From positions 3,038,001 to 3,102,000 of the forward strand of contig NZ_CP030055.1 in assembly GCF_015291645.1 (NCBI RefSeq): 64,000 bases of DNA, read 5' to 3'. The DNA comes from Bradyrhizobium sp. CCBAU 53340. GTDB taxonomy: Bacteria > Pseudomonadota > Alphaproteobacteria > Rhizobiales > Xanthobacteraceae. The translations under genes were made by a program, and so were the position numbers. Numbering within the stretch: position 1 is the first letter of the stretch; each line of letters opens with the position of its first letter. The notes below the pieces were generated by a model. It was given only the letters and a program-made list of their open reading frames with translations. It did not search any database and was not told where the DNA came from. Below are positions 36,222 through 45,748 of this stretch, piece by piece.

Positions 36222-37932
36222 CATCCTGACACTGGCGTTCTTGATCCTCATTCCACCCTTGCTGGGTGAGTTCTGGGCCTATCAGCTCGGGCTCTATTTC
36301 ATCTACGGCCTGGCCGCCTTGGGGGTTGGTCTGACCTGGGGACAGGCAGGGATTCTGCCGCTTGGGCAGGGAATGTTTGTCGCGATCGCCGCCTACCTGA
36401 CGGCACATGGGCTGCTCGCTTTTGGCTCGTCGCCGATCGCCTATCTCGCGCTGCCCGCCGCCAGCGTCCTCGTCGCCGTTCTTGCCTTTGGGTTTGCCGC
36501 TCTGGTGTTCCGAGGCCGGTTTGAGCAAGGCCCGTCGTTCTCGCTGATGACGCTCGCGTTGACACTGGCGGCATTTCAGGTGGCGAACGGATGGAGTAGC
36601 GTCACCGGCGGATTCAATGGGCTTCGCAATATTCCAGGCCTTCCCGGCTTGGATGGCTTCCTCGACCTCTACTATCTCATTGCCATCGTCTTGGGGCTGA
36701 GCATCGCCGCTGTTGACTACCTCTTGCGCGCCCCAATTGGCGTCTTGTGGCGAGCAGCTGCCGACAACGAACGGCGACTCGCCTTTCTCGGTTATGACGT
36801 TTCAGTTATCAAGGCAGCTGCGTTTGCGACAGCGTCCGGCCTCGCCGGCCTTGCGGGAGCTCTTTATGCTCCGCAACAAAACCTCGTGACGCCCGATCTT
36901 GCAGGCTTTGCCTTTTCCGGCGACCTGGTGATTTTTGCTGCTGTCGGTGGTCGTGCCACCGTGCTCGGGCCTGTGATTGGCGCAGTCGTCGTCGGGGTTC
37001 TGTCGGCCGAGTTGCGTGATCGCTTCCCCTGGTGGGAGATTGGCATCGCGTTGTTCTTCATCGTCGTCGTGCTTCGCCTTCCCGGCGGACTCATGACTCT
37101 CTTTGCGCCATTGCGAGGGTTCTCATTCGCGAGAATGGGCACGCGCGCCAGATCAGCAGCCCCCGGCAAGCCGCGCATTGCAACGTCGCTCTCTGTGGCA
37201 TTTGAGGATGTACGTGTGCGCGTCGGGGATGTGACAATTCTGGATGGCCTGTCGGTGCGCACCGGCGAGGAAGCCGTGCTCTGCGTTATCGGCCCGAACG
37301 GTGCCGGCAAGACCTCGACGCTCAACGTCATGACGGGCATGCTGCCGAGGCGAGGCGGCAGGATTGTCATTGATGGAGCGGACGTGCTTCGGCCAGAGCC
37401 GGCGATCGTTGCAAACAAGGGAGTGGCCCGTAAATTCCAGGCACCGTCAGTGTTTCCGACGTTGACGATCGACGAAAACCTGGCTGTCGCGCTTTGGGCC
37501 GGACGTTGGCACGGGTTCGACCTGCTTCGGCTCGGTCTGTTTGGATGGACCTCGCCGCTGCTCGAGGAGATGCGAAGGCGCTTCCAGTTCCTGAATGACG
37601 GAGCAAGGTCGGCATCTGCTCTGTCCCACGGCGAGCGTCAAATTCTCGAGCTCACCATGGCCCTGATTACCGAGCCGCGCATGTTGCTGCTGGATGAACC
37701 CTGTGCGGGGCTGTCGCACGAAGAGACCGCAGCAGTGATCGACGCAATCCAATGGGCGCGAGGCGAGCTGAACCTGCGCATCATCATCATCGAGCACGAC
37801 ATGGAGCTCGTGCGCCGCCTCGCTGACCGCGTGGTCGTGCTGCATGAAGGCCGTTTTCTCGCGGACGGCAGCGTCGAGGAGGTGCAGCGGAATCCGGAGG
37901 TCCGCGCCGTCTATGTCGGAGGCTCCCGATGA
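36199..37932 (+). CDS. Fused ABC permease-ATPase (LivM-LivG in one chain)
   Basis: 577 residues from GTG 36199. Residues ~1-310 are a LivM-type permease (GLTWGQAGILPLGQGMFVAI, WRAAADNERRLAFLGYDVSV). After a linker rich in Arg/Ala/Pro comes a complete ATP-binding domain from ~330: Walker A GPNGAGKTS, signature ALSHGERQ and Walker B MLLLDEPCAGLS, then the switch His in IIEHDMELV. In most bacteria these are two genes. The fusion fixes a 1:1 ratio. It overlaps livF by 4 bases. Confidence 0.9.
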   Translation: MAYFLVRSILTLAFLILIPPLLGEFWAYQLGLYFIYGLAALGVGLTWGQAGILPLGQGMFVAIAAYLTAHGLLAFGSSPIAYLALPAASVLVAVLAFGFAALVFRGRFEQGPSFSLMTLALTLAAFQVANGWSSVTGGFNGLRNIPGLPGLDGFLDLYYLIAIVLGLSIAAVDYLLRAPIGVLWRAAADNERRLAFLGYDVSVIKAAAFATASGLAGLAGALYAPQQNLVTPDLAGFAFSGDLVIFAAVGGRATVLGPVIGAVVVGVLSAELRDRFPWWEIGIALFFIVVVLRLPGGLMTLFAPLRGFSFARMGTRARSAAPGKPRIATSLSVAFEDVRVRVGDVTILDGLSVRTGEEAVLCVIGPNGAGKTSTLNVMTGMLPRRGGRIVIDGADVLRPEPAIVANKGVARKFQAPSVFPTLTIDENLAVALWAGRWHGFDLLRLGLFGWTSPLLEEMRRRFQFLNDGARSASALSHGERQILELTMALITEPRMLLLDEPCAGLSHEETAAVIDAIQWARGELNLRIIIIEHDMELVRRLADRVVVLHEGRFLADGSVEEVQRNPEVRAVYVGGSR

Positions 37933-38624
37933 CAGGCGGCTATTTCGAGATCCAGAACATCTCTGGCGGGTATGGGTCGGGACGAGTCGTCCGCGACGTC
38001 AGTATTTCGATCGATCGGGGAGAGGTGGTGTGTCTGCTTGGTCGCAACGGCGTTGGAAAATCGACGCTTGCGAAGCTTGCGTGCGGATTCCTGCAGCCGA
38101 TGAGCGGGACAGTGCAGCTCGCAGGTGTTGAGATCACAGGGAAGCGGCCGTCGGAGAACCTGAGGCTAGGGTTGACCTACTGCCCGCAGGAGAGGGTGGT
38201 ATTCGATGATCTCACCGTTGCGGAGAACTTAACTCTGATGCGCACCGATCGCCGGCTCGACGAGTTCGATCCCTATTTTCGTGCCTTTCCGCGACTCTCC
38301 GAACGCCGCGGCCAGCACGCCGGAACGCTCTCCGGCGGCGAGAAGAAGCTGCTGTCCTTTGTGCGGGGCCTCTCGGAGGGATCGGCGATGGTGATCATCG
38401 ACGAGCCGACCGAGGGGGTTCAGTTCGAGAACGTCGTTCGCATGGCAGAACTCATGCTCGCGCAGAAGGAAGCCGGGGCGTCGTTTCTAGTCGTCGAGCA
38501 AAACCTGACATTGGTCGACCGAGTGGCCGACCGGATCGTGATCATGGACCACGGAGAAATCGTGTTGAGCGCGGCGGCGTCCGAGCTCGATCGACAGCAG
38601 ATTCTCGCGCACCTCACGGTGTGA
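37929..38624 (+). CDS. ABC transporter ATP-binding protein, LivF type
   Basis: 231 residues. Walker A GRNGVGKST, signature TLSGGEKKLL, Walker B MVIIDEPTEGVQ and the final VDRVADRIVIMDHGEI region. LivF-type ATPase pairing with the ATPase half of the fused protein to complete the first importer (binding protein, LivH, LivM-LivG, LivF). It converges on the AraC gene, with 48 bases between the stops. Confidence 0.9.
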   Translation: MTGGYFEIQNISGGYGSGRVVRDVSISIDRGEVVCLLGRNGVGKSTLAKLACGFLQPMSGTVQLAGVEITGKRPSENLRLGLTYCPQERVVFDDLTVAENLTLMRTDRRLDEFDPYFRAFPRLSERRGQHAGTLSGGEKKLLSFVRGLSEGSAMVIIDEPTEGVQFENVVRMAELMLAQKEAGASFLVVEQNLTLVDRVADRIVIMDHGEIVLSAAASELDRQQILAHLTV

Positions 38625-38672
38625 CCTGAGGCCCAACGAGGCTGGTACGATGCGAGGCCCAGCGCTCGGATA

Positions 38673-39668
38673 TCAGGAATGCATCTCCTGCCCGTTTCGA
38701 TAATCGCGCGGCGCCATTCCGAACTTGATCCGGAAGGCCTTGCTGAAATGACTGAGATCGTTGAACCCGTTGTCCATCGCGATCTGTGACACGCCGCGCG
38801 CGCGCAAAGCCGGGTCCTTCAGTTGTTCGGCGCAGCGATCGAGCCGCCTTGACCATATGTAGCGCGACAACGAGGTCCCCTCGACTTCGAGCAACTGGTT
38901 GATGTATCTTGCCGACAGCTTGAGCTCGGCTGCGATCGTCGCCGGTGTCAGATCGGCATCGTGAACGTTGCGCTCGACCGTCTCCTTGATCCTCATCAGA
39001 GCCAGGCTCCGATATTCGGTAAGGGAGGGCGCGCAGGACTCAGCCAATTCCGCCAGTAGGGCAAGCAGAAGGTCCTTGAAATTCTGCGATATCTTGAGGC
39101 CGGCTGCGCGGCTCGTAAGATGGGGCGCACGATCGACGAGATGTGACAAATAGCCAAAGACCATTGGCGCGAGCTCGGATCGGTCACCCAAATTGCAAGC
39201 CGAGAGACGATTGAGGTGCGGGATCCTGCCGACGCACTGCTCGCGGGGGACCCGAACGCAGGCAAGCTCGAACGCCTCGTGCGAGGAAAGCTTGTATGGT
39301 CGCGTTGCGTCACACAGTGCGCCGTCGCCGGGGTTCAGGTGCGCCAAGCGCCCATCCTGCTCGGCGACCAGCGAGCCCGACAGGACGAAGTTGAAGACCA
39401 GCATCGAGTGGTCCGCGCGGGAGATGCCTTCGGTGCTTCGCTGAGCCACATGGGGAGAAGCCTTGATGCGGCACAGGTCGAGACCATTGATCGGTGTGGA
39501 GTGGAAGCTTGCATCGAATTGAGCTTCGCCAACCAACCGGTAGTCCAGGTCGACGAGGTTGCGGCTTACAACGTCGTGCCAATAGTCGAAGCGCTCTCGC
39601 GGCGGAAGGCTCGCCGTCGAGGCGAAGCACGGCTGCATCGAAGCAGCCTTTGTGGCTTCCAGAAGCAT
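38673..39668 (-). CDS. AraC-family regulator (FeaR/NitR-like)
   Basis: 331 residues. N-terminal ~200 residues form the AraC_binding_2 domain (ERFDYWHDVVSRNLVDLDYR, HSMLVFNFVLSGSLVAEQDG, GDGALCDATRPYKLSSHEAF), as in FeaR and in the nitrilase activator NitR. C-terminal helix-turn-helix pair: IAAELKLSARYINQLLEVEG and VSQIAMDNGFNDLSHFSKAF. It is divergent from the second importer-nitrilase operon across 288 bases, so it is the obvious candidate activator of nitrile use. Confidence 0.9.
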   Translation of the reverse strand: MLLEATKAASMQPCFASTASLPPRERFDYWHDVVSRNLVDLDYRLVGEAQFDASFHSTPINGLDLCRIKASPHVAQRSTEGISRADHSMLVFNFVLSGSLVAEQDGRLAHLNPGDGALCDATRPYKLSSHEAFELACVRVPREQCVGRIPHLNRLSACNLGDRSELAPMVFGYLSHLVDRAPHLTSRAAGLKISQNFKDLLLALLAELAESCAPSLTEYRSLALMRIKETVERNVHDADLTPATIAAELKLSARYINQLLEVEGTSLSRYIWSRRLDRCAEQLKDPALRARGVSQIAMDNGFNDLSHFSKAFRIKFGMAPRDYRNGQEMHS

Positions 39669-39956
39669 CTCTTGATTCCCCTCGATCCGTTACGATGGGG
39701 TTCTTGGGTGCCCCTTCGGCGGCAATCACTGAACAGGATCATCCGCCAGCGTGAAGTTTATTGCTCAATTTCGGGACCGATCAAGCACGAAATATGCCAT
39801 TTTCCCGGGTTGGCCCGGATTGTTTTCCGCTGACGCGGGGATCTCGTCCAGCCGTCTCAGACAAGTTTCTGTTCCGTCCGAACCAAGCCGCCTTCGACAG
39901 AGCTGACCAATGTGGGCCCGTCAATTCGGTCAGCATCTTTGCATCGGAGAACATTC

Positions 39957-41270
39957 ATGGTTTCGAAGATTAACTCCAGTCCTGTCCCCGAGACCGGTAT
40001 TGCCGACCCCGCGCGCCGCGACTTTCTAAAAACCGCAGCGGCGCTGACGGCGGGGGCGACGCTCGGCTCGACCGGCCGTGCGTGGGCTGCCGCGGACAAG
40101 AAGATTCGCGTCGGTTACATCAGCCCGAAGACCGGGCCATTCGCGCCGTTTGCCGAGGCCGACGATTTCATTCTCGATCAGGTCAGAAAGTCGCTTGCCG
40201 GCGGGCTGTCGGTGGGAGGGTCAAAATATGAGGTCGAGATCATCGCGCGCGACGATCAGAGCAGCCCGGACCGTCAGTCCAACCTCGCCGCCGAGCTCAT
40301 CAACAAGGAGAACATCGACCTGATGCTTGCGCAGGTCTCGATCGGTCCGGCCGTATCGCAGCAGTGCGAGCTCAACGGCGTTCCCTGCATTTCGACGATG
40401 GGCCCGTGGCAGGCGTGGATGTTCCCGATGAAGGGCGATCCGGCCAAGGGATTCAAGAACGTGTTTCATTTCTTCTGGGGAATCGAGGACATTGCGGCCG
40501 TCTATCTCGACATCTGGAAGGACGCAGACACCAACAAGGTGGTCGGCTCCGTCTTCTCGAATGACGTTCCTGGCAATGCCATGGGCGACGCGAAGCTCGG
40601 CATGCCGGGCGCCTTCGCCAAGGCCGGCTACAAGATCATCGATGTCGGACGCTTCCCGGTTGGAGCGGACGACTTCTCGACCCACATCCAGGCCTTCAAG
40701 AAGGAAGGCGTGGAGATCGTCACCGGCCTGTTCAATCCTCCCGAATGGGCGACCTTCCTGAATCAATCGGCTCAGATGGGGTTCAAGCCGAAGGTTTGCA
40801 CAATCGCGAAGGCGTTGCTCTTCCCGGGCGGTGTGGCGGCGCTGGGTCCGCGCGCGGAGGGTATGTCCACGGAAATCTGGTGGTTGCCGAGCTACCCGTT
40901 CCGCTCGAGCCTGACCGGGCAAACCGCGACCGAGCTTGCTGCCGCCTACCAGGCGGCCACGAAGCGGGAGTGGACGCAGCCGATCGGCGTCGCGCATGCC
41001 CTGTTCGAGGCTGGCGTACAGGCCTTGAAGGCAAGTGGCGATCCGAAATCCCCCAACAAGGTCGTCGAGAGCCTCCGCAAGCTCAAGACCGATACAGTCA
41101 TCGGAAATCTCGACTTCGGCGCAAGCGGAATCGCCAATGTCTCGAAGATCCGGGTGGTCGGCGGGCAGTGGCATGTCGAGGATGGCGGAAAGCCGCACCT
41201 CTACATCACGAGCAACAGCACGGCGCCCGAGATCAAGGCCGAGCGCAAACTCGAACTCCTGAAGAGCTGA
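39957..41270 (+). CDS. ABC transporter substrate-binding protein (family 5), nitrilase operon
   Basis: 437 residues from ATG 39957, with GGAGA eight bases upstream. Tat signal ARRDFLKTAAALTAGATLGS, cleavage near RAWAAAD. The type I fold motif is KIRVGYISPKTGPFAPFAEA. The region VPGNAMGDAKLG and the aromatic-rich EIWWLPSYPFRSS suggest a hydrophobic/aromatic ligand pocket. First gene of the second importer, which ends in a nitrilase gene, so an aromatic nitrile or hydroxy acid is a reasonable ligand. Confidence 0.87.
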   Translation: MVSKINSSPVPETGIADPARRDFLKTAAALTAGATLGSTGRAWAAADKKIRVGYISPKTGPFAPFAEADDFILDQVRKSLAGGLSVGGSKYEVEIIARDDQSSPDRQSNLAAELINKENIDLMLAQVSIGPAVSQQCELNGVPCISTMGPWQAWMFPMKGDPAKGFKNVFHFFWGIEDIAAVYLDIWKDADTNKVVGSVFSNDVPGNAMGDAKLGMPGAFAKAGYKIIDVGRFPVGADDFSTHIQAFKKEGVEIVTGLFNPPEWATFLNQSAQMGFKPKVCTIAKALLFPGGVAALGPRAEGMSTEIWWLPSYPFRSSLTGQTATELAAAYQAATKREWTQPIGVAHALFEAGVQALKASGDPKSPNKVVESLRKLKTDTVIGNLDFGASGIANVSKIRVVGGQWHVEDGGKPHLYITSNSTAPEIKAERKLELLKS

Positions 41271-41275
41271 CGGCA

Positions 41276-42025
41276 ATGACGGCATTGCTCGAACTGCGGG
41301 ACGTCAGCAAGCGCTATCGCGACATGGTCGTGATTCCCGGCTTGACGCTTAAGGTCCGGGCAGGCGAATTCGTCGGCGTCATCGGGCCGAACGGAGCGGG
41401 TAAGACCACTCTGTTCGGCCTGATCTCCGGTAACCTGCGCTGCGATTCCGGAGCGGTTTATCTCGATGGGGAAGACGTCACCGCACTCGGCGCCGACGCG
41501 CGTTGCCGCGCCGGGGTCGGCAGGACGTTCCAAATCCCGCAACCCTTCCAGGGCATGACCGTGTTCGAGAACGCGCTCGTGGCGGCCACCTTCGGGGCAG
41601 CTCTGCACGGCAAACGAGCTGAGCAGAAAGCACGCGAAGCTCTCGTTCGTTGCGGCCTTGAGCGTCTCGGCGACACGCCAGCCGGCCGCCTGACCTTGCT
41701 CCAGCGCAAGCGGCTTGAGCTGTCCCGGGCACTTGCCACCCAACCCCGATTGCTGCTGCTCGACGAAGTCGCGGGTGGGTTGACGGACGCCGAAGTCGGT
41801 GAACTCCTCGAACTCGTGACCGCGATCCATAGAGCCGGAGTGACCGTGATCTGGATCGAACATCTCGTTCATGCGCTGGTCTCGTCCGCAGATCGCCTGC
41901 TTGTGCTGTCGGAGGGAAGATTGCTCGGCGACGGGGCGCCAGGCGCAGTCATGAGCAGCCGCGAAGTTCGCGACGTGTATCTCGGATCCGATCTCGACGA
42001 GCAGGCGTCCCATGCTGCGCACTGA
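41276..42025 (+). CDS. ABC transporter ATP-binding protein, LivG type
   Basis: 249 residues from ATG 41276, 5 bases after the binding-protein stop. Walker A GPNGAGKTT, the LivG-specific GVGRTFQIPQPFQGMTVFEN, Walker B RLLLLDEVAGGLTD. The signature motif is unusual: TLLQRKRLELSRAL stands where LSxGQ is expected, so the canonical LSGGQ is degenerate, as in part of this subfamily. It overlaps the next gene by 14 bases. Confidence 0.88.
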   Translation: MTALLELRDVSKRYRDMVVIPGLTLKVRAGEFVGVIGPNGAGKTTLFGLISGNLRCDSGAVYLDGEDVTALGADARCRAGVGRTFQIPQPFQGMTVFENALVAATFGAALHGKRAEQKAREALVRCGLERLGDTPAGRLTLLQRKRLELSRALATQPRLLLLDEVAGGLTDAEVGELLELVTAIHRAGVTVIWIEHLVHALVSSADRLLVLSEGRLLGDGAPGAVMSSREVRDVYLGSDLDEQASHAAH

Positions 42026-42704
42026 GCAACTCGATGCCAACTACGGCATGTTTCAGGCCTTGTTCGGCATCAACTTCTCAATCGAACGCGGAGAGGTCGT
42101 TTCGCTGATCGGCGCGAACGGCGCCGGCAAGTCGACCCTGCTGCGCGCGATTGTGGGATCGGTTCCGGTTGCCGCTCCGAGCGTGCTGCTCGATGGAAAG
42201 CCGGTCGGCGGCTCCGCCGAAATCGATCAGATGAGTCGTGGAATTGCGCTGGTGCCGGAGGGTCGCCGGCTGTTTCCGAGCCTGACAGTCGACGAGAATT
42301 TGCTGCTCGCCGCGAAAAACGGCCGTCGAGGCCCATGGACGCCAGATCGCCTCTATAGGGAACTGCCGGCTCTCCAGAGCTTGCGCTCTCGTCCCGCCAC
42401 GGCACTTTCCGGCGGTCAGCAGCAACTCGTGGCGGTCGGCCGGGCGCTCGTCACGAATCCTGACTTCCTTCTCTGCGACGAGATATCGCTCGGCCTTTCG
42501 CCGGTCGCGGTTGAGACGGTCTACGAGCTGCTCGGCACGGTCATCGAGGAGGGCATGGCCGTGGTTCTTGTTGAGCAGAACGTGCGCCGCGCGCTCTCCA
42601 GGTCGTCCAGGTACTACTGCATGTTGAAGGGAAACGTCGTGCTCGAGGGCATCTCGAAGAGGGCCGATTACGCGCGCGTATCGGCCGCGTATTTCGGAGA
42701 TTGA
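42012..42704 (+). CDS. ABC transporter ATP-binding protein, LivF type
   Basis: 230 residues. Walker A GANGAGKST, signature ALSGGQQQLV, Walker B FLLCDEISLGLSP. In the second importer this canonical ATPase pairs with the LivG-type subunit whose signature is degenerate, so one of the two ATP sites may be impaired, as in several asymmetric ABC systems. It overlaps the upstream gene by 14 bases. Confidence 0.9.
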   Translation: MLRTEQLDANYGMFQALFGINFSIERGEVVSLIGANGAGKSTLLRAIVGSVPVAAPSVLLDGKPVGGSAEIDQMSRGIALVPEGRRLFPSLTVDENLLLAAKNGRRGPWTPDRLYRELPALQSLRSRPATALSGGQQQLVAVGRALVTNPDFLLCDEISLGLSPVAVETVYELLGTVIEEGMAVVLVEQNVRRALSRSSRYYCMLKGNVVLEGISKRADYARVSAAYFGD

Positions 42705-42706
42705 TC

Positions 42707-43573
42707 ATGCAAATCGCCGCTGAAACGTTGTTGAACGGGCTGATGCTGGGAGCGCTCTACGCGCTGTTCGGACTTGGCCTCAGTCTGAGCGTCGGCGTCA
42801 TGCGCATGATCAACATCGCCCATGGCGATCTGATCGTCGTCGGGGCCTATCTGACCAGTGTCGTCATGAGCGGAGCGGGCGTCGGTGCCTTGACCGCGTT
42901 GCTCGTGGTCATTCCGGTGATGTTCGCGCTCGGTTGGATCCTTCAAATCGTCCTTCTCAACCGTGTCGTCGGAAAGGATGCTTTGGCCCCGCTTCTTCTG
43001 ACGTTCGGCCTCTCCATCGTCTTGCAAAACGTCCTTCAGGAGATCTTCACCGCGGATACGCGAAGCTTGCAGGCCGGGGATCTCGCAGGTCTCGGATTCA
43101 ACGTTCTTGGCGTTTCCATTGGAGTTCTTCCCCTCGTCTCTGCGCTCGCGAGCATCGCACTGCTCGGTGCGGCGCATTGGCTGGTCGGCCACACGCATTT
43201 CGGGCGTCAGGCGCGCGCCGTATCGGATGACCCCGGCACCGCGAGGTTGGTCGGCGTAAACGATAGACGTTTGTTCGGAATTGTGACGGGCGTCATCTTT
43301 TCGGTGATCGGTGTGGCAGCCGTGCTCTACGCGCTCAGGACGCCCTTCTCGCCAGCGGCAGGGCCCGAACGGCTGCTCTATTCGTTTGAAGCGGTGGTGC
43401 TTGGTGGGCTCGGCAATATCTGGGGGACGTTGTTCGGTGGACTCGTCATCGGCGTCGCACAGCTTTTCGGGGCGAAGATCGCCTCCGGCCTTGGTCCCTT
43501 CTTCGGTCATCTCGCATTCCTCGTGGCTCTGCTCGCTCGTCCCCAAGGGTTGTTCGGAAAGGCGTCGTCATGA
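42707..43573 (+). CDS. ABC transporter permease, LivH type
   Basis: 288 residues from ATG 42707 (CGGAGA 6 bases upstream). A TTG two codons earlier is less likely. LivH motif VGVMRMINIAHGDLIVVGAY, and the ATPase-contact loop RQARAVSDDPGTARLVGVND. It overlaps the LivM gene by 4 bases. Membrane half of the second importer. Confidence 0.9.
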   Translation: MQIAAETLLNGLMLGALYALFGLGLSLSVGVMRMINIAHGDLIVVGAYLTSVVMSGAGVGALTALLVVIPVMFALGWILQIVLLNRVVGKDALAPLLLTFGLSIVLQNVLQEIFTADTRSLQAGDLAGLGFNVLGVSIGVLPLVSALASIALLGAAHWLVGHTHFGRQARAVSDDPGTARLVGVNDRRLFGIVTGVIFSVIGVAAVLYALRTPFSPAAGPERLLYSFEAVVLGGLGNIWGTLFGGLVIGVAQLFGAKIASGLGPFFGHLAFLVALLARPQGLFGKASS

Positions 43574-44604
43574 CCGTGGTCACCATGTCGCGTGCGAGCT
43601 CCAGGACGATGTTGACGCGGATCTCAACAGGGGCCGGGCTCCTCATTGTCGCTACGTTCGCAGTTTTGATTCCCTTGATATCGACATTCGCCGTTCAGCG
43701 GCTACTCGTTGAATCTTTCACAATGTTCGCGGTCGCACTCGCCTGGAATTTGCTCGCAGGCTATGGCGGCCTGGTCGCCATCGGCCTGCACGTCTTCGTC
43801 GGCGTAGGCTCATATTCACTCTTCGCGCTCTCGAACCAGCTGCACCTTAACCCGTTTTTGCTGCTGCCTGCGGCAGCCGTCTTTGCGGCCGTTTTCGCGG
43901 TTGTTTCGGCGTGGCCGATGTTCCGTCTCAGCGGTGCTTATTTCGCGGTTGGCACATGGGTCCTTGCCGAGATGATGCGGATACTGACGTTGAATTCGCC
44001 ATGGCTTGGCGCCGGAGGTGGCATGCCGCTGGAGGCGATGAGCGACATCGATCGGTGGACGCGCAACGCGGGAGTCTACTGGGCGGCGCTGTTCGTCGGT
44101 GTCGGGTCGCTGGTCGTCAGCCGACAAGTGCTGCGCGGCTCGCTGGGACTTGCGTTGATGAGCGTGCGTGACTCGGAGCCCGCCGCGTTGGCGAGTGGCG
44201 TTCCGGTGGCCCGCGCCAAGATCGCGCTCTGGGTGCTGTGCGCCGTCATCTCGGGGCTTGCCGGCGCTGTGTCCTATATGAATACGCTTCAGGTCACGCC
44301 GGATGCCTCTTTCTCGCTGAACTGGACCGCGGCGGCAATCTTCATCGCCGTTCTCGGGGGCATCGGAACGCTGGAGGGCCCGATCGTCGGCACGATCGTC
44401 TATTTTCTGCTCCGCGAGACCTTTGCGGGCTATGGCGCCTGGTACTTCATCGGGGTCGGGCTGCTTGCGATCTTGACCATGGTGGCAGCTCCGGGCGGCG
44501 CGGTTTCTCTCATTGCGGAAAAGTGGCACCTCGATCCGTTCCGGATCCGCCGACGCATGGCCGAGCCCGATCCGGACCTATTCGCGTCATTCCCTACAAC
44601 CTAA
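43570..44604 (+). CDS. ABC transporter permease, LivM type
   Basis: 344 residues, about ten helices, LivM pattern AWNLLAGYGGLVAIGLHVFV and the contact loop LALMSVRDSEPAALASGVPV. The C-terminus is hydrophilic (about 30 residues with many Pro/Asp). It is followed by the nitrilase gene after 21 bases, so enzyme and transporter share one transcript. Confidence 0.9.
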   Translation: MTVVTMSRASSRTMLTRISTGAGLLIVATFAVLIPLISTFAVQRLLVESFTMFAVALAWNLLAGYGGLVAIGLHVFVGVGSYSLFALSNQLHLNPFLLLPAAAVFAAVFAVVSAWPMFRLSGAYFAVGTWVLAEMMRILTLNSPWLGAGGGMPLEAMSDIDRWTRNAGVYWAALFVGVGSLVVSRQVLRGSLGLALMSVRDSEPAALASGVPVARAKIALWVLCAVISGLAGAVSYMNTLQVTPDASFSLNWTAAAIFIAVLGGIGTLEGPIVGTIVYFLLRETFAGYGAWYFIGVGLLAILTMVAAPGGAVSLIAEKWHLDPFRIRRRMAEPDPDLFASFPTT

Positions 44605-44625
44605 AACCTGGCTCGGAGAACTCGC

Positions 44626-45630
44626 ATGCAGGACACGAAATTCAAGGTCGCAGTCGTTCAGGCCGCGCCGGTATTCATGGATGCACCAGCCTCCGTTGCC
44701 AAGGCGATTGGTTTCATCCAGGAGGCGGGTGCAGCGGGGGCGAAGTTGCTGGCGTTCCCGGAGGTCTGGATTCCAGGCTATCCTTGGTGGCTTTGGCTCG
44801 GGACGCCGGCTTGGGGAACGCAGTTTGTACCCCGCTATCATGCCAATTCGCTGCATGCTGATGGGCCCGAAATCCTGCAGCTCTGTGCGGCCGCCGCCGA
44901 GGTGAAAATCAATGTTGTGATGGGTTTCTCCGAAATCGACGGAGGAACGCTTTACTTAAGTCAGGTTTTCATCAGCGATGCGGGAAAGATCATCTTCAAG
45001 CGCCGAAAGCTCAAGCCGACCCATGTCGAACGTACGCTATACGGCGAAGGAGATGGGTCTGATTTCCGCGTTGTCGAAAGCAGCGTCGGACGCCTCGGAG
45101 CCTTGTGCTGTGCCGAGCACATTCAGCCGTTGTCGAAATACGCCATGTACTCGATGAATGAGCAAGTTCACGTAGCGTCGTGGCCATCTTTCACGCTGTA
45201 TCGCGGCAAAGCCTACGCTTTGGGCCATGAGGTGAATCTCGCCGCCAGCCAGATCTACGCGCTGGAGGGAGGTTGCTTCGTCCTGCATGCCTCGGCAATT
45301 ACTGGCCAGGATATGTTCGACATGCTTTGTGATACTCCAGAAAAGGCCGATTTGCTGAACGCGGAGGGAGCGAAGCCAGGTGGCGGCTATTCGATGATTT
45401 TCGGTCCCGATGGCCAGCCGATGTGCGAGCATCTGCCGCAGGACAAGGAAGGCATCCTTTATGCTGACGTAGACCTGTCGATGATTGCAATCGCCAAAGC
45501 GGCCTACGACCCCACGGGGCACTACGCCCGCGGTGACGTCGTCCGCCTCATGGTCAACCGCAGCCCGCGTCGCACGAGCGTCAGCTTCAGCGAAGACGAG
45601 AATGCGGCGGTTACTTTCACTGAGACTTGA
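44626..45630 (+). CDS. Nitrilase, arylacetonitrilase type (candidate mandelonitrile hydrolase)
   Basis: 334 residues. Catalytic triad Glu 46 ([12 protein letters not shown]), Lys 128 ([11 protein letters not shown]) and Cys 162 ([16 protein letters not shown]). The residue after the catalytic Cys is Ala 163, where most nitrilases have Trp (CWEH). From memory, Ala at this place is the mark of the Pseudomonas fluorescens EBC191 arylacetonitrilase, which acts on mandelonitrile and releases part of the product as amide. A nitrilase of B. diazoefficiens (bll6402) was likewise described as a mandelonitrile hydrolase. It forms mandelate and ammonia in the cytoplasm. Last gene of the second ABC operon. 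Confidence 0.88.
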   Translation: MQDTKFKVAVVQAAPVFMDAPASVAKAIGFIQEAGAAGAKLLAFPEVWIPGYPWWLWLGTPAWGTQFVPRYHANSLHADGPEILQLCAAAAEVKINVVMGFSEIDGGTLYLSQVFISDAGKIIFKRRKLKPTHVERTLYGEGDGSDFRVVESSVGRLGALCCAEHIQPLSKYAMYSMNEQVHVASWPSFTLYRGKAYALGHEVNLAASQIYALEGGCFVLHASAITGQDMFDMLCDTPEKADLLNAEGAKPGGGYSMIFGPDGQPMCEHLPQDKEGILYADVDLSMIAIAKAAYDPTGHYARGDVVRLMVNRSPRRTSVSFSEDENAAVTFTET

Positions 45631-45748
45631 ACGGTCTACGCGACACTGTGTTCGCTCGCCAAAACCGTCGGTAGAACGAAATAAGTGAAGCAGCAGCCAG
45701 TGTCATTTCGGCGACCTGGCTGGATCGCGAGCGGTCGCGATGTGCTTG

